From Nocardia coubleae NBRC 108252 (GTDB lineage Bacteria > Actinomycetota > Actinomycetes > Mycobacteriales > Mycobacteriaceae), in the NCBI RefSeq assembly GCF_001612805.1, contig NZ_BDBD01000004.1, forward strand, positions 310,001-374,000: a stretch of 64,000 nt of DNA, read 5' to 3'. Position numbers and translations under genes: made by a program. Positions 8,774 to 16,345 of this stretch are shown here, one piece after another (the first letter of the stretch is position 1; the number at the start of each line of letters is the position of its first letter). The notes below the pieces were generated by a model that had not been told where the DNA came from, searched no databases, and saw only the letters and a list, made by a program, of their open reading frames with translations.

Positions 8774-9406
8774 TCAGCGCCCGGCGGCGGCGTGTTCCCT
8801 TGCCTCGGCGGGCCGCGATGCAAGGATTCGACGTTCGGCGGCGGTCGCCGTCGCAGCCCATTCAGGTCGCAACGCCGCATAGGTGCAGACGTCGCGCCAC
8901 TGGCCCTGGGTGCGATACAGCTGCCGTAGCCGCGCCTCCGGTGTCAAGCCCACTCCCGCCATCACCGTGTCCATCACCGGATGATCGTGCCGATGCCCCG
9001 CCCAGACCCGGTGGATGCCGAGCGGCCCGAAGGCGAATGCCGCCATGAGCCGTCCCGCCTCGATACCGCCCGCGCGCAGCGAGCCTTCCGGAACGACGAC
9101 CAGACCGCCGATCATCGCGTTGCTGCCGAAATCCTCCACCAGCAGGCCGATGGTGCCGACCATGGTGTCGTCGTCCGGCGCGGTGATCGCCAATGTGTAC
9201 TTGCGTCGCGGCGTTTCGCCCCGGGAGCGCAGGGCGGCGTCGAACGACGCGGCGGCCGCCTGAACGCTCAGGCTGTCGGTGCCCATGTATCGGGTCAGCT
9301 GTGGGTCGGTGAAGATCCGCTGGTAGACGTCGAGGTCGTCGGCACGCAGATCGCGCAGTCGCAGCCGCGCGCCGATCAGTTCCACGTTGCGCAGGTCGAT
9401 GGTCAT
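8774..9406 (-). CDS. GNAT family N-acetyltransferase
   Basis: A 210-residue RimJ/RimL-like GNAT acetyltransferase. It opens with the typical LRLRDLRADDLDVYQRIFTDP segment, has a central beta strand VGTIGLLVEDFG, and a C-terminal RQLYRTQGQWRDVCTYAALRPEW that fits the acceptor-binding end of the fold. The pyrophosphate-binding loop is weak (VVPEGSLRAGGIEAGRLM). Its ATG at 9406 overlaps the stop of the upstream ThiF-like gene by 4 bp, so they are translationally coupled. Together they may modify a common small molecule or peptide; no substrate can be read from sequence. Confidence 0.85.
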   Translation of the reverse strand: MTIDLRNVELIGARLRLRDLRADDLDVYQRIFTDPQLTRYMGTDSLSVQAAAASFDAALRSRGETPRRKYTLAITAPDDDTMVGTIGLLVEDFGSNAMIGGLVVVPEGSLRAGGIEAGRLMAAFAFGPLGIHRVWAGHRHDHPVMDTVMAGVGLTPEARLRQLYRTQGQWRDVCTYAALRPEWAATATAAERRILASRPAEAREHAAAGR

Positions 9407-10581
9407 CGGACTTCCTCCATCGCCCGCACGAATTCCGGCGAGATGCCCTGGCCCAGCGCGGGTATGAGTTCGTCGAGGTCGATATAGGTTCGTCCCGACG
9501 GGATCAGCTCGCCGAGCAGGATGCGTCGAGCCGTGTCCGCGACCAGGGCGCCGCCGAGCATCACCCCGGAGGCGAGTTGTGGCCAGCTGGACAGGCTGCG
9601 GCCGATCTCACCGATGGCGTCGCGCATCGCCGGGCTCAGCCGAGGCTCGTCGACAACCGTGAGCAGGAACGACAGCAGTTCGCCGCGGTCCATCCGCGCG
9701 ACATCGGACGAGGTCGACGCACCGATCCGGCCGTGGAACAGCGGGCGGTGGGGTTCGAGATCGAACCGTTCCACGTCGAGCAGTCCGCGATCGTTGGCGT
9801 CCATCAGGACCGGAATCCCTCGGCGCCGCGCGTATTCGCGAGCGGCGACTTTCGCCCACACCGTGTCACATTCCTCGACCAGCAGATCCAGCGCAGCGGT
9901 GCCGTCGACGCCGTCGAAGAACGGCCCGATCGATTCCTCGGTCAGCCCGGTGGTGAACAGCTCGATGTCGAGGTAGGGGTCGATCTCGAACATCTGGCGT
10001 GCCGCCAGGACGGCCTTGGAAACACCGAGATCACTCACCCCGGCCCGCAGCCGGTTCAGGTTCGACAACCCGAGGCTGTCGAAGTCGGCCAGCCGGAAGG
10101 ATCCGCCGACTCCTTCCATGGCCAGCGTGACGGCCGCGCTGTTGCCCACCGACAGGCCGACCACACCGATCCGCCGTCCACGCAGGTCGTGCTGCTGGGC
10201 CCGGTCGATCTTGTCGCGGTTGCGATCGGTGCGCAGCCGCTGGAATTGCTCGCGTGGCAGCACATGCACCAGGCGGCCGTTCCACGGATAGAACACCCAT
10301 GTCCCCCACTGCCACAGCGGCATCCCGCCGCTGATCCGGTGACGCGCCGCCGCCAGCGAGTCCGCCGAGTGCGCGACGGCAGGGTCCTCGCTGCGAATCA
10401 GTTCTTCGAGCTGATCTTCGATCGTGTCGTGCACCGCGCCGACAGCACCCGATGCCGCCAGCGCTTCCAGGTCACGCAGTCCTTCCCGGCTCGACGCGTC
10501 GAGCAGCACGGGACGGAATTGCGATGTCGCAGCGCCGGGCGTGAGTACCGCCGGACGCGGGACCGAGCGTTGCGGAACCAT
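9403..10581 (-). CDS. ThiF/E1-like adenylyltransferase-fold protein (MoeY-like)
   Basis: A 392-residue protein with a ThiF/MoeB/E1 Rossmann domain. The nucleotide-binding loop GVVGLSVGNSAAV is at about residues 139-151 and the family motif LADFDSLGLSNLNR at about 164-177. The N-terminal 130 residues are helical. It resembles the first half of the mycobacterial MoeY-type proteins, which fuse ThiF to a nitroreductase domain; that second half is absent here. A CxxC zinc pair is not apparent. E1-like enzymes adenylate a C-terminal carboxylate, but no ubiquitin-like or sulphur-carrier protein lies nearby. The gene is coupled to the downstream GNAT gene. Confidence 0.83.
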   Translation of the reverse strand: MVPQRSVPRPAVLTPGAATSQFRPVLLDASSREGLRDLEALAASGAVGAVHDTIEDQLEELIRSEDPAVAHSADSLAAARHRISGGMPLWQWGTWVFYPWNGRLVHVLPREQFQRLRTDRNRDKIDRAQQHDLRGRRIGVVGLSVGNSAAVTLAMEGVGGSFRLADFDSLGLSNLNRLRAGVSDLGVSKAVLAARQMFEIDPYLDIELFTTGLTEESIGPFFDGVDGTAALDLLVEECDTVWAKVAAREYARRRGIPVLMDANDRGLLDVERFDLEPHRPLFHGRIGASTSSDVARMDRGELLSFLLTVVDEPRLSPAMRDAIGEIGRSLSSWPQLASGVMLGGALVADTARRILLGELIPSGRTYIDLDELIPALGQGISPEFVRAMEEVR

Positions 10582-11099
10582 GTGCGCGCAGACCTCCGAT
10601 TCTCATGAGGCCGAACGGATATCCGATCGGCCCTGGCTATCAGGACGCGCAAAGGATACCTACAGCACACTTTCAGCAAACGCATCTCGGATCCCTCGGC
10701 ATGGCGCGATCACGCCCCGGCCGAATTCGGGCATTCCGTACCGAACTCACATGGGCTCCGTGTGACCGCCGCGACGCCTGGTGAGGCGGGTGATCCGGCG
10801 CCCACCGGCCGCATTGATCGCACCGCGCCAGACTCCCCGCCGGTCCACGCGGTCACCTGGCCCCCATCGCGCACCCATCGGAAAACATAGCGGTCCAGAA
10901 TGCGGAACGGCCGAATCCGGCTAACGCACGTTCACGGCCCAGAAGACAGCATCGATATGGCTACCCGCGAGTTCACTACCGAGCCGATGCGGTGGCCGAT
11001 GCCAGTTGGGCGGCCACCCCGACAGCACGCCCCGCCTGATGGCGGGCAGCAGCCAATGCGAACTCCGTTGGCGGGTTGCCGAAGCCGGCGACGTGTCCG
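10582..11099. other. Intergenic region without a recognisable gene
   Basis: About 520 bp upstream of the ThiF-like gene. Short open frames exist on both strands, but none has a family-like sequence or a ribosome-binding site. The left part must hold the promoter of the minus-strand ThiF-GNAT operon. The right part runs into the decayed LysR remnant and may contain unrecognisable sequence of the same dead gene. Confidence 0.5.
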
Positions 11100-11460
11100 G
11101 CGCCGTGGGGGTTGCCGGACCGCATCCGTTCGGCGACAGGCACCGGCGCGGTGAAGCGGGATGGCTGAGATCGGTGCCCTGTCGGATCTGCCCCTACCGC
11201 GCTGGCTTCGGCGCGATGGAAGTTTCCCGGACGGCCGCGGCCCTGAGGTTCGCAATTACAGCCAGCTGATGCAGCTGATCGCGCTCGGGCGGGCTTGCGC
11301 GGTTGTACCCGAGTCGCTTCGGGCTCAGCTGAGCGACGCGTTCGCGGTCGTGCCGGTGTCGGATGCCCCGCCCGTGACGACGGTCATCTGCTGGCCGCCG
11401 CACAGCAGGTCGAAGGCTGTCGCCGACCTCGTCCGTATCGCGACAGCGCTGCGATCGTAA
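11100..11460 (+). pseudogene. Remnant of a LysR family regulator
   Basis: From 11161 the frame reads like the C-terminal third of a LysR substrate-binding domain: MAEIGALSDLPLPRW, then a PDGRGPEVRNYSQLMQLIALGRACAVVPES-like stretch and a final VTTVICWPPHSRSKAVADLV. Just upstream another frame gives HPFGDRHRRGEAG, which fits the residues that normally precede this segment, so a frameshift near 11155-11161 is likely. No N-terminal helix-turn-helix is found upstream. The gene is dead, and it lies next to a tRNA gene cluster. Confidence 0.65.
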
Positions 11461-11480
11461 GCGGCCACCCTCGGGATACG

Positions 11481-11520
11481 AAAAAAGCAGGCCCGCACCG
11501 AAACGGTGCTGACCTGCTTC
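11481..11520 (-). terminator. Intrinsic terminator of tRNA-Val(CAC)
   Basis: On the minus strand, AAGCAGGTCAGCACCG pairs with CGGTGCGGGCCTGCTT around a TTT loop and is followed by a run of six T. It begins within 10 bp of the 3' end of the tRNA, as expected for a tRNA terminator. Confidence 0.85.
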
Positions 11521-11525
11521 TTCTG

Positions 11526-11597
11526 TGGTCCTAGCTGGTTTCGAACCAGCGACCTTCCGCGTGTGAGGCGGACGCTCTCCCGCTGAGCTATAGGACC
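11526..11597 (-). tRNA. tRNA-Val (anticodon CAC)
   Basis: A 72-nt cloverleaf on the minus strand. Acceptor arms GGTCCTA and TAGGACC pair, with discriminator A at 11526. The anticodon stem TCCGC/GCGGA holds the loop CTCACAC, giving anticodon CAC, which reads GUG valine. The T arm contains GGTTCGAAACC. CCA is not encoded. Confidence 0.95.
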
Positions 11598-11644
11598 GGG
11601 ATGGTTGCGAGGGGCTGTTTGTGCGGCCTCTCGAACGAGACGAA

Positions 11645-11675
11645 ACATTAGCACGGGGTACCCGGGAGACACCAA
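11645..11675 (-). promoter_or_regulatory. Promoter of tRNA-Val(CAC)
   Basis: On the minus strand, TTGGTG (11675-11670) and TAATGT (11650-11645) are 19 bp apart and sit about 50 bp before the tRNA. The box is preceded by AGGCGAT, the same heptamer that precedes the -35 region of the opposite tRNA promoter. Confidence 0.6.
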
Positions 11676-11834
11676 ATCGCCTTGTGAACGGGAAGTTCGG
11701 GGCGGCGGGCCCGGTAGACGGAAGGGACCGGAACGCACGCGCGTGGCACAGCACCCGAAGTTCGGCCAACGGCCACCGGGGCGACAACGGACCACACGCG
11801 TGTAATTCACATTTATGCCGTTTAACCAGGCGAT

Positions 11835-11864
11835 TTGTAGTCTTCGCCGCGCGTCGGCTAATGT
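11835..11864 (+). promoter_or_regulatory. Promoter of the tRNA-Gly-Cys-Val set
   Basis: TTGTAG (11835-11840) and TAATGT (11859-11864) are 18 bp apart, with start expected about 54 bp before tRNA-Gly. The preceding AGGCGAT and the TAATGTT box are shared with the divergent tRNA-Val promoter. Confidence 0.6.
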
Positions 11865-11924
11865 TCTCATCGCACCACGGAGAGCAGCAAGGCCCCCGGG
11901 ACGAGCTCCTCTGGAAGTGTGAAT

Positions 11925-11996
11925 GCGGATGTAGCGCAGTGGTAGCGCATCACCTTGCCAAGGTGAGGGTCGCGGGTTCGAATCCCGTCATCCGCT
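11925..11996 (+). tRNA. tRNA-Gly (anticodon GCC)
   Basis: A 72-nt cloverleaf with acceptor arms GCGGATG and CATCCGC and discriminator T, as usual for tRNA-Gly. The anticodon stem TCACC/GGTGA holds the loop TTGCCAA, giving anticodon GCC. It is the first gene of a three-tRNA set. CCA is not encoded. Confidence 0.96.
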
Positions 11997-12041
11997 CGAG
12001 AGGTAGGTTAGGCACTAGCAGTATGCCATCCTCCTTTGCGC

Positions 12042-12112
12042 GGTGGAGTGGCCGAGTGGTGAGGCAACGGCCTGCAAAGCCGTGCACACGGGTTCGATTC
12101 CCGTCTCCACCT
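12042..12112 (+). tRNA. tRNA-Cys (anticodon GCA)
   Basis: A 71-nt cloverleaf with acceptor arms GGTGGAG and CTCCACC and discriminator T, the identity base of tRNA-Cys. The anticodon stem ACGGC/GCCGT holds the loop CTGCAAA, giving anticodon GCA. It follows tRNA-Gly by 45 bp and precedes tRNA-Val by 1 bp. Confidence 0.95.
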
Positions 12113-12113
12113 C

Positions 12114-12188
12114 GCGCGATTAGCTCAGCGGGAGAGCGCTTCCCTGACACGGAAGAGGTCACTGGTTCAATCCCAGTATCGCGCACCA
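12114..12188 (+). tRNA. tRNA-Val (anticodon GAC), CCA encoded
   Basis: Acceptor arms GCGCGAT and ATCGCGC pair, with discriminator A at 12185 and an encoded CCA at 12186-12188. The anticodon stem CTTCC/GGAAG holds the loop CTGACAC, giving anticodon GAC. It starts one base after tRNA-Cys, so the two are cut from one transcript. It is the only one of the four tRNAs here with an encoded CCA. Confidence 0.95.
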
Positions 12189-12225
12189 CAAGTCAGGCCC
12201 CCTTTCGAGGGGGCCTGACTTGTTT
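12188..12225 (+). terminator. Intrinsic terminator of the tRNA set
   Basis: ACAAGTCAGGCCCCCT (12188-12203) pairs perfectly with AGGGGGCCTGACTTGT (12208-12223) around a TTCG tetraloop, followed by a short T tract. The stem starts at the last base of the encoded CCA. Confidence 0.9.
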
Positions 12226-12239
12226 GCGTCGCGGACCGG

Positions 12240-13169
12240 TCAGCCCAGCTCGAGGACGGCCTTGCCGTGCAGTCGGCGGTCGCGCAACGCGGTGATCGCC
12301 TCGTCCGCGGCGGACCAGTCGCCTCGCCAGACGACCTGCGGGTCGAGAACGCCCGCGGCGACCCGGTCGGCGAGCCAGGTGAGATCACGGCCGAGATCAC
12401 GGCAGCCGAGCAGGAAGAACGTCACGATCGAGCGGTCGTGCCTGCCCGCATCGCCGAAGAAGGTGCCGAACGGGAACCGCTCCGGCGCACCCGAGGCATG
12501 CCCGACCGAGACGAGCGTCCCGCCCTCCGCGAGCGACTCGAAGGCGGCAACCATCTGCGATCCGCCGACGAGGTCGAGCACACCGTCGACGCGGCCATCG
12601 AGTTCCGTCGGGTCCGCTATCACCTGTCCGGCACCGAGCTCCCGCATGCTGTCGCGATGCACATCCGGGTTCGAGGTCATCGCGACGACCTCCGCACCAC
12701 CGAGACGTGCCAGCTGCACCGCGTAACGGCCGACCGCACCGGACGCACCGGTGACGAGAACCCTGCGCCCCAGCAACGGGCCGAGCCGGTGCAATGCGCG
12801 CAACGCCGACGCGCCCGCCACCGGCACCGTACTGAGAGCTGCGAGGTCGGCACCTACCGGTGCGACTCCCACGAGTTCGGTATCCACAGCACGCAATTCG
12901 GCCCAGGCACCGGCCGGTCCGAGCGTGACCACCGGCGTGCCCACAGCCGGTCCGGAGCCGTCGGCAGCCGCACGCTCGACCACCCCCGAAGCATCCCACC
13001 CCAGAACCGTGCCCGCGTCGGCGCCGGGAACGAGATGGGTCACCTCGCCGTGGTTCAACGAAGTCGCGGCAACCCGCACCAACACCTGATTCGGGGCCGG
13101 ATCGGGGTCCGGGACCGATCCGAGGCGGAGTCCAGCGGGGGCGGAACGGTCGACCAGCAGTGCTCGCAT
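12240..13169 (-). CDS. Zinc-independent MDR oxidoreductase (quinone reductase-like)
   Basis: A 309-residue medium-chain dehydrogenase/reductase. A GroES-like N-terminal domain has [22 protein letters not shown], and the cofactor Rossmann loop is [16 protein letters not shown]. The structural zinc cysteines and catalytic zinc ligands of alcohol dehydrogenases are missing, so it belongs with the NADPH quinone reductase-like members. The ATG at 13169 (MRALLVDRS) is preferred over an upstream one because the family begins there. It is divergent from a TetR gene, and a 15-bp palindrome lies 52 bp upstream of its start, so it is probably the regulated target. The substrate is unknown. Confidence 0.87.
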   Translation of the reverse strand: MRALLVDRSAPAGLRLGSVPDPDPAPNQVLVRVAATSLNHGEVTHLVPGADAGTVLGWDASGVVERAAADGSGPAVGTPVVTLGPAGAWAELRAVDTELVGVAPVGADLAALSTVPVAGASALRALHRLGPLLGRRVLVTGASGAVGRYAVQLARLGGAEVVAMTSNPDVHRDSMRELGAGQVIADPTELDGRVDGVLDLVGGSQMVAAFESLAEGGTLVSVGHASGAPERFPFGTFFGDAGRHDRSIVTFFLLGCRDLGRDLTWLADRVAAGVLDPQVVWRGDWSAADEAITALRDRRLHGKAVLELG

Positions 13170-13220
13170 ATCCAGGGCCTTCTCTTGTGACGACGCGGCA
13201 GATCCGCCGCGCAGCAAAAG

Positions 13221-13235
13221 TGCCACTGAGTGGCA
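13221..13235. promoter_or_regulatory. Palindromic operator between MDR and TetR genes
   Basis: TGCCACTGAGTGGCA is a perfect 15-bp palindrome in the divergent intergenic region, followed by a further AGTGGC half site at about 13245-13251. It is a natural binding site for the adjacent TetR protein. Confidence 0.7.
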
Positions 13236-13270
13236 ATTGCTGTCAAGTGGCGTTCGCTGTCGGTCATCGC

Positions 13271-13276
13271 TAGGCT
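13271..13276 (+). promoter_or_regulatory. -10 box of a leaderless TetR mRNA
   Basis: TAGGCT lies exactly 6 nt before the ATG at 13283, which would make the start codon the first bases of the message. Confidence 0.55.
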
Positions 13277-13282
13277 GAGACG

Positions 13283-13924
13283 ATGGACGTAGCGATAGAC
13301 GAGTTGCCGCTGCGCGAACGGAAAAAGCTACGAACCCGGCACGCGTTGATCGACTCCGCTCTCCGGCTGTTCACCGAGCGCGGGTTCGATGCCGTCACCC
13401 TGGACGAGCTGTGCGAGTCCGTCGAGGTTTCCAAGCGCACGTTCTTCCGCACTTTCGCAGGCAAAGAAGACGTGGCGATGGCGCCACTGCAGGACATCTG
13501 GCTCGCCTTCCTGGAAGAGCTGGAACGCGGCGAGCCACGCGAAACCGAGCTCCTGCGCGTGCTCCGGGACGCGCTACTGGCCGCCGTCGACCGCGTCGCC
13601 GTCGGCGACTGGCCACGACGTGCCGCGCTGAGCCATCGCCTCGTGGCCGTCACCCCGTCGATGGCCGGACACAACCTGCAATTCTGCGATCGGACCAGCC
13701 GCGCGGCGGTCACCCTGCTGCACCGCGAACCGGACGTGGGCGAGGACCGAACCCTGCATCTGCGCCTCGCCGTCGACATCCTGGTCGCCGCGTTCCACTG
13801 CGCGCTCGGCGCGTGGACCACCCACGACGACCGCACCGCCGGAGGATTGGCCACCGAAGTACGCCGCGCCTTCGATGCGATCCCGGACGTGCTGACCATG
13901 ACCGTGCGACCCAAGAGCCTGTAA
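13283..13924 (+). CDS. TetR family regulator divergent from the MDR gene
   Basis: A 213-residue TetR repressor. The helix-turn-helix (about residues 15-60) contains [38 protein letters not shown] in two blocks, followed by a helical effector domain with a TetR_C_17-like [11 protein letters not shown] region. The start ATG has no good Shine-Dalgarno but is 6 nt after a TAGGCT -10 box. The divergent layout with the palindrome at 13221-13235 suggests that it represses both itself and the MDR oxidoreductase. Confidence 0.9.
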   Translation: MDVAIDELPLRERKKLRTRHALIDSALRLFTERGFDAVTLDELCESVEVSKRTFFRTFAGKEDVAMAPLQDIWLAFLEELERGEPRETELLRVLRDALLAAVDRVAVGDWPRRAALSHRLVAVTPSMAGHNLQFCDRTSRAAVTLLHREPDVGEDRTLHLRLAVDILVAAFHCALGAWTTHDDRTAGGLATEVRRAFDAIPDVLTMTVRPKSL

Positions 13925-14026
13925 CCCCGATCACTCCCGCGCCGCAACCCGGTGGCCTCCCCTAGGATCGGCACGGCGCCGCCGGGGCCGCAGCGGATGG
14001 CGGGACAGGCGGGACGGAGGGGCAAT

Positions 14027-15100
14027 GTGAGACAGATCCTGTTGTCGGCGGGCATCGCCCTGTTCATCACCATCACGCTCACCCCGGTGCTCATCCGGGT
14101 GTTCGCGCGGCGCGGTTTCGGGCAGGAGATCCGGATCGACGGGCCCGCCAGCCACCACACCAAACGCGGCACACCGACGATGGGTGGTCTCGCCATCGGT
14201 GCGGGCGTGTGGGGCGGCTACCTGGGCTCGCACCTGATCGGAACACTGTGGGACGCACCGGGTCCCAGTGCGTCGGGCGTTCTGGTGCTGCTGCTCGCCT
14301 CGGCGCTCGGCGTGGTCGGCTTCCTCGACGACTCGATCAAACTGCGCAAACACCGCAATCTCGGGCTCACCGCGGCGGGCAAATATCTGGGGCAGATCTC
14401 GGCGGCGGTCGTGTTCGCGGTGCTGGTGCTGCGATTCCCCGGCGCCACCGGACTCACTCCGGCGGGCCGCAACCTGTCGTATGTGCGTGACATCCCGACC
14501 ATCACCTTCGCGTCGCTGTTCTTCGTGCTGTTCGTAGTGCTGCTGGTGGTCGCCTGGTCGAACGCGGTGAACATCACCGACGGGCTCGACGGGCTGGCCG
14601 CCGGGTCGATGACCCTGACCCTCGGCGCCTACGTGGTGATCACGCTGTGGCAGTACGACCACTCCTGCGAGATCACCCCCGGCCGCGCCTGCTACACCGT
14701 CCGCGACCCGCTCGACCTGGCGATGGTGAGCGCGGCCGGAGCGGCGGCCTGTGTCGGATTCCTGTGGTGGAACGCCGCGCCCGCCAAGATCTTCATGGGC
14801 GACACCGGATCCCTCGGCCTCGGCGGTCTGCTGGCCGGGCTGTCGATCACCAGCCACACCGAACTGCTCGCGGTGGTGCTCGGCGGACTGTTCGTCGCCG
14901 AGATCATGTCGGTGGTGCTGCAGATCGTCGTCTTCCGCACCACCCACACCCGGCTGTTCCGGATGGCGCCGTTCCACCACCATTTCGAACTCGACAACTG
15001 GCCGGAGACCACGGTCATCATCCGGTTCTGGGTGCTGGCGGGCATCGCCTCGGCGACGGGGCTGTGCCTGTTCTACAGCGAGTACCTGACGTCGCTGTGA
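14027..15100 (+). CDS. mraY: Phospho-N-acetylmuramoyl-pentapeptide transferase (free-standing MraY)
   Basis: A 357-residue polytopic protein with all MraY signatures: [12 protein letters not shown] near the N-terminus, [32 protein letters not shown] with the catalytic Asp region, [12 protein letters not shown], and the C-terminal [11 protein letters not shown] histidine motif that distinguishes MraY from GPT/WecA relatives. It transfers phospho-MurNAc-pentapeptide to undecaprenyl phosphate (lipid I). The GTG at 14027 follows GGACGGAGGGG. Unusually it is not in a division/cell-wall cluster: no mur or fts gene is adjacent, so it is probably a second copy. All active-site motifs are intact, so it could be functional. 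Confidence 0.92.
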   Translation: MRQILLSAGIALFITITLTPVLIRVFARRGFGQEIRIDGPASHHTKRGTPTMGGLAIGAGVWGGYLGSHLIGTLWDAPGPSASGVLVLLLASALGVVGFLDDSIKLRKHRNLGLTAAGKYLGQISAAVVFAVLVLRFPGATGLTPAGRNLSYVRDIPTITFASLFFVLFVVLLVVAWSNAVNITDGLDGLAAGSMTLTLGAYVVITLWQYDHSCEITPGRACYTVRDPLDLAMVSAAGAAACVGFLWWNAAPAKIFMGDTGSLGLGGLLAGLSITSHTELLAVVLGGLFVAEIMSVVLQIVVFRTTHTRLFRMAPFHHHFELDNWPETTVIIRFWVLAGIASATGLCLFYSEYLTSL

Positions 15101-15124
15101 CACAACATTGTCGGTGTTCGCCGC

Positions 15125-15130
15125 TACGCT
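15125..15130 (+). promoter_or_regulatory. -10 box upstream of the HTH/nuclease-fold gene
   Basis: TACGCT lies 9 nt before the ATG at 15140, so the message would have at most a few leader bases. The spacing is slightly longer than in the clearest leaderless cases here. Confidence 0.4.
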
Positions 15131-15139
15131 GACGCGATC

Positions 15140-16345
15140 ATGAGAGAACCGGGCCACGACATCGCCGCCGACGTCTCGTTCGAGCTCGAGGAGCTCGACG
15201 AACTGGTCGGCGAACTGCTCGTCGACCACGCCGAACGCGCGGCACGCGAGGCGCGGGTGGTCGGGCTGCGCCTGGGCATCGGCGGACAGCGCCCGGAAAC
15301 CCTCACCCGCGTCGGCGCCCGCTACGACCTCGCCCGCGACCGGGCCCGTCAGCTCTACACCAAGGCGATCGGGCGCATCCTGCGCGAGGCCACCCGATCC
15401 GGACACCGCTCCGCCGAGGTGTTCGCACACCGATACCCGCGTGAGGCGGGCGATCTGCGCCTGGTGCGCACCCTGCTCACCGAGACCTACGCGACCGACA
15501 CCGACCTGGTCGCCATGGAGTGGTCGTATCTGAAGCTGCGCCTGGCCGGACACGACCAGACCGACGCCCGGCGGGTCGCCGGTTACGTCATGCAGCGAAT
15601 CCTGGGCTGGCAGAAGAAGACCGCGAGCATCCTGGCCAAACTGCACGCCCCGGACGACGACATCGACGACCTGGACGCCGTACTCGCGGGGACCGACTGG
15701 CCGGACGGCTCCCCCGCCCCGTTACCCACCGTCTCGGCGCGGGTGGCCGATGCCGACGACGACGGGCGCGGCCGGTTCTACCTGGCCAAGGCCGGGCGCG
15801 ACGTCGCCTACGATTCGGCGCTGGTCGCCCGCCTGCTGCGCACGCTCGACGCCAGCCCGGCCGTCGCGGCATTCCAGGAGGAACCCGCCGCCCTCACCTA
15901 CACGTTCGCGGGTGAGAACCACGTGCACTACCCCTCGGTCGCCGCCCGGCTCAGCGACGGCCGAACGGTGCTGATCGACGTGGTACCGCTGGGCCGGACC
16001 ATGTTCCACCACAACAGGCTTCAGGCCGATCTGGTGCGCGCCCACGCTCACGAACGCGGCTGGGGTGCGCTCACCTGGACCGGCAGCGAGATCGGCACCG
16101 CACAACTGCGCACCCGTGCCGTCGACGCGGCCGCCGAACAGCGCATCGCCACCGACCTGGCCACCGGCCCCTACGACCGGGTCGGCCTCGCCGCCGTGCT
16201 CACCGAGACCGGCCTCGACCTGCTCGACCTGGCCGCCCTCGTACTGCGCAACGACTGGCAGTTCGACCGGTTGCCGATGCGGCTCAGCGCATCACCATCG
16301 CCCCGGCGAGCACCGCGACAACCAGCAGCATCGCGCAGCAGGTGA
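15140..16345 (+). CDS. Sigma-region-4-like HTH protein with degenerate nuclease-like domain
   Basis: A 401-residue protein not recognised by name. Residues about 48-82 (RPETLTRVGARYDLARDRAR) read like the helix-turn-helix of sigma-70 region 4. A middle helical part follows. At about residues 257-312 there is a segment shaped like a TnsA/PD-(D/E)xK nuclease core, HVHYPSVAARLSDG then VLIDVVPLG and an HERGWG strand. The expected acidic and Lys residues read H-Y-P-S and D-V-V, so catalysis is doubtful. The last 62 bp overlap the 3' end of a convergent gene that also has a nuclease-like fold. DNA binding is likely; the role is unknown. Confidence 0.72.
   Translation: MREPGHDIAADVSFELEELDELVGELLVDHAERAAREARVVGLRLGIGGQRPETLTRVGARYDLARDRARQLYTKAIGRILREATRSGHRSAEVFAHRYPREAGDLRLVRTLLTETYATDTDLVAMEWSYLKLRLAGHDQTDARRVAGYVMQRILGWQKKTASILAKLHAPDDDIDDLDAVLAGTDWPDGSPAPLPTVSARVADADDDGRGRFYLAKAGRDVAYDSALVARLLRTLDASPAVAAFQEEPAALTYTFAGENHVHYPSVAARLSDGRTVLIDVVPLGRTMFHHNRLQADLVRAHAHERGWGALTWTGSEIGTAQLRTRAVDAAAEQRIATDLATGPYDRVGLAAVLTETGLDLLDLAALVLRNDWQFDRLPMRLSASPSPRRAPRQPAASRSR

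Larger units (their letters stand above)
11598..11924. other. Divergent tRNA promoter region
   Basis: This 327-bp region separates the minus-strand tRNA-Val from the plus-strand tRNA-Gly-Cys-Val set. It holds no convincing gene. It contains one tRNA promoter for each direction, annotated separately, and is less GC-rich than its surroundings near 11800-11870. Confidence 0.65.
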
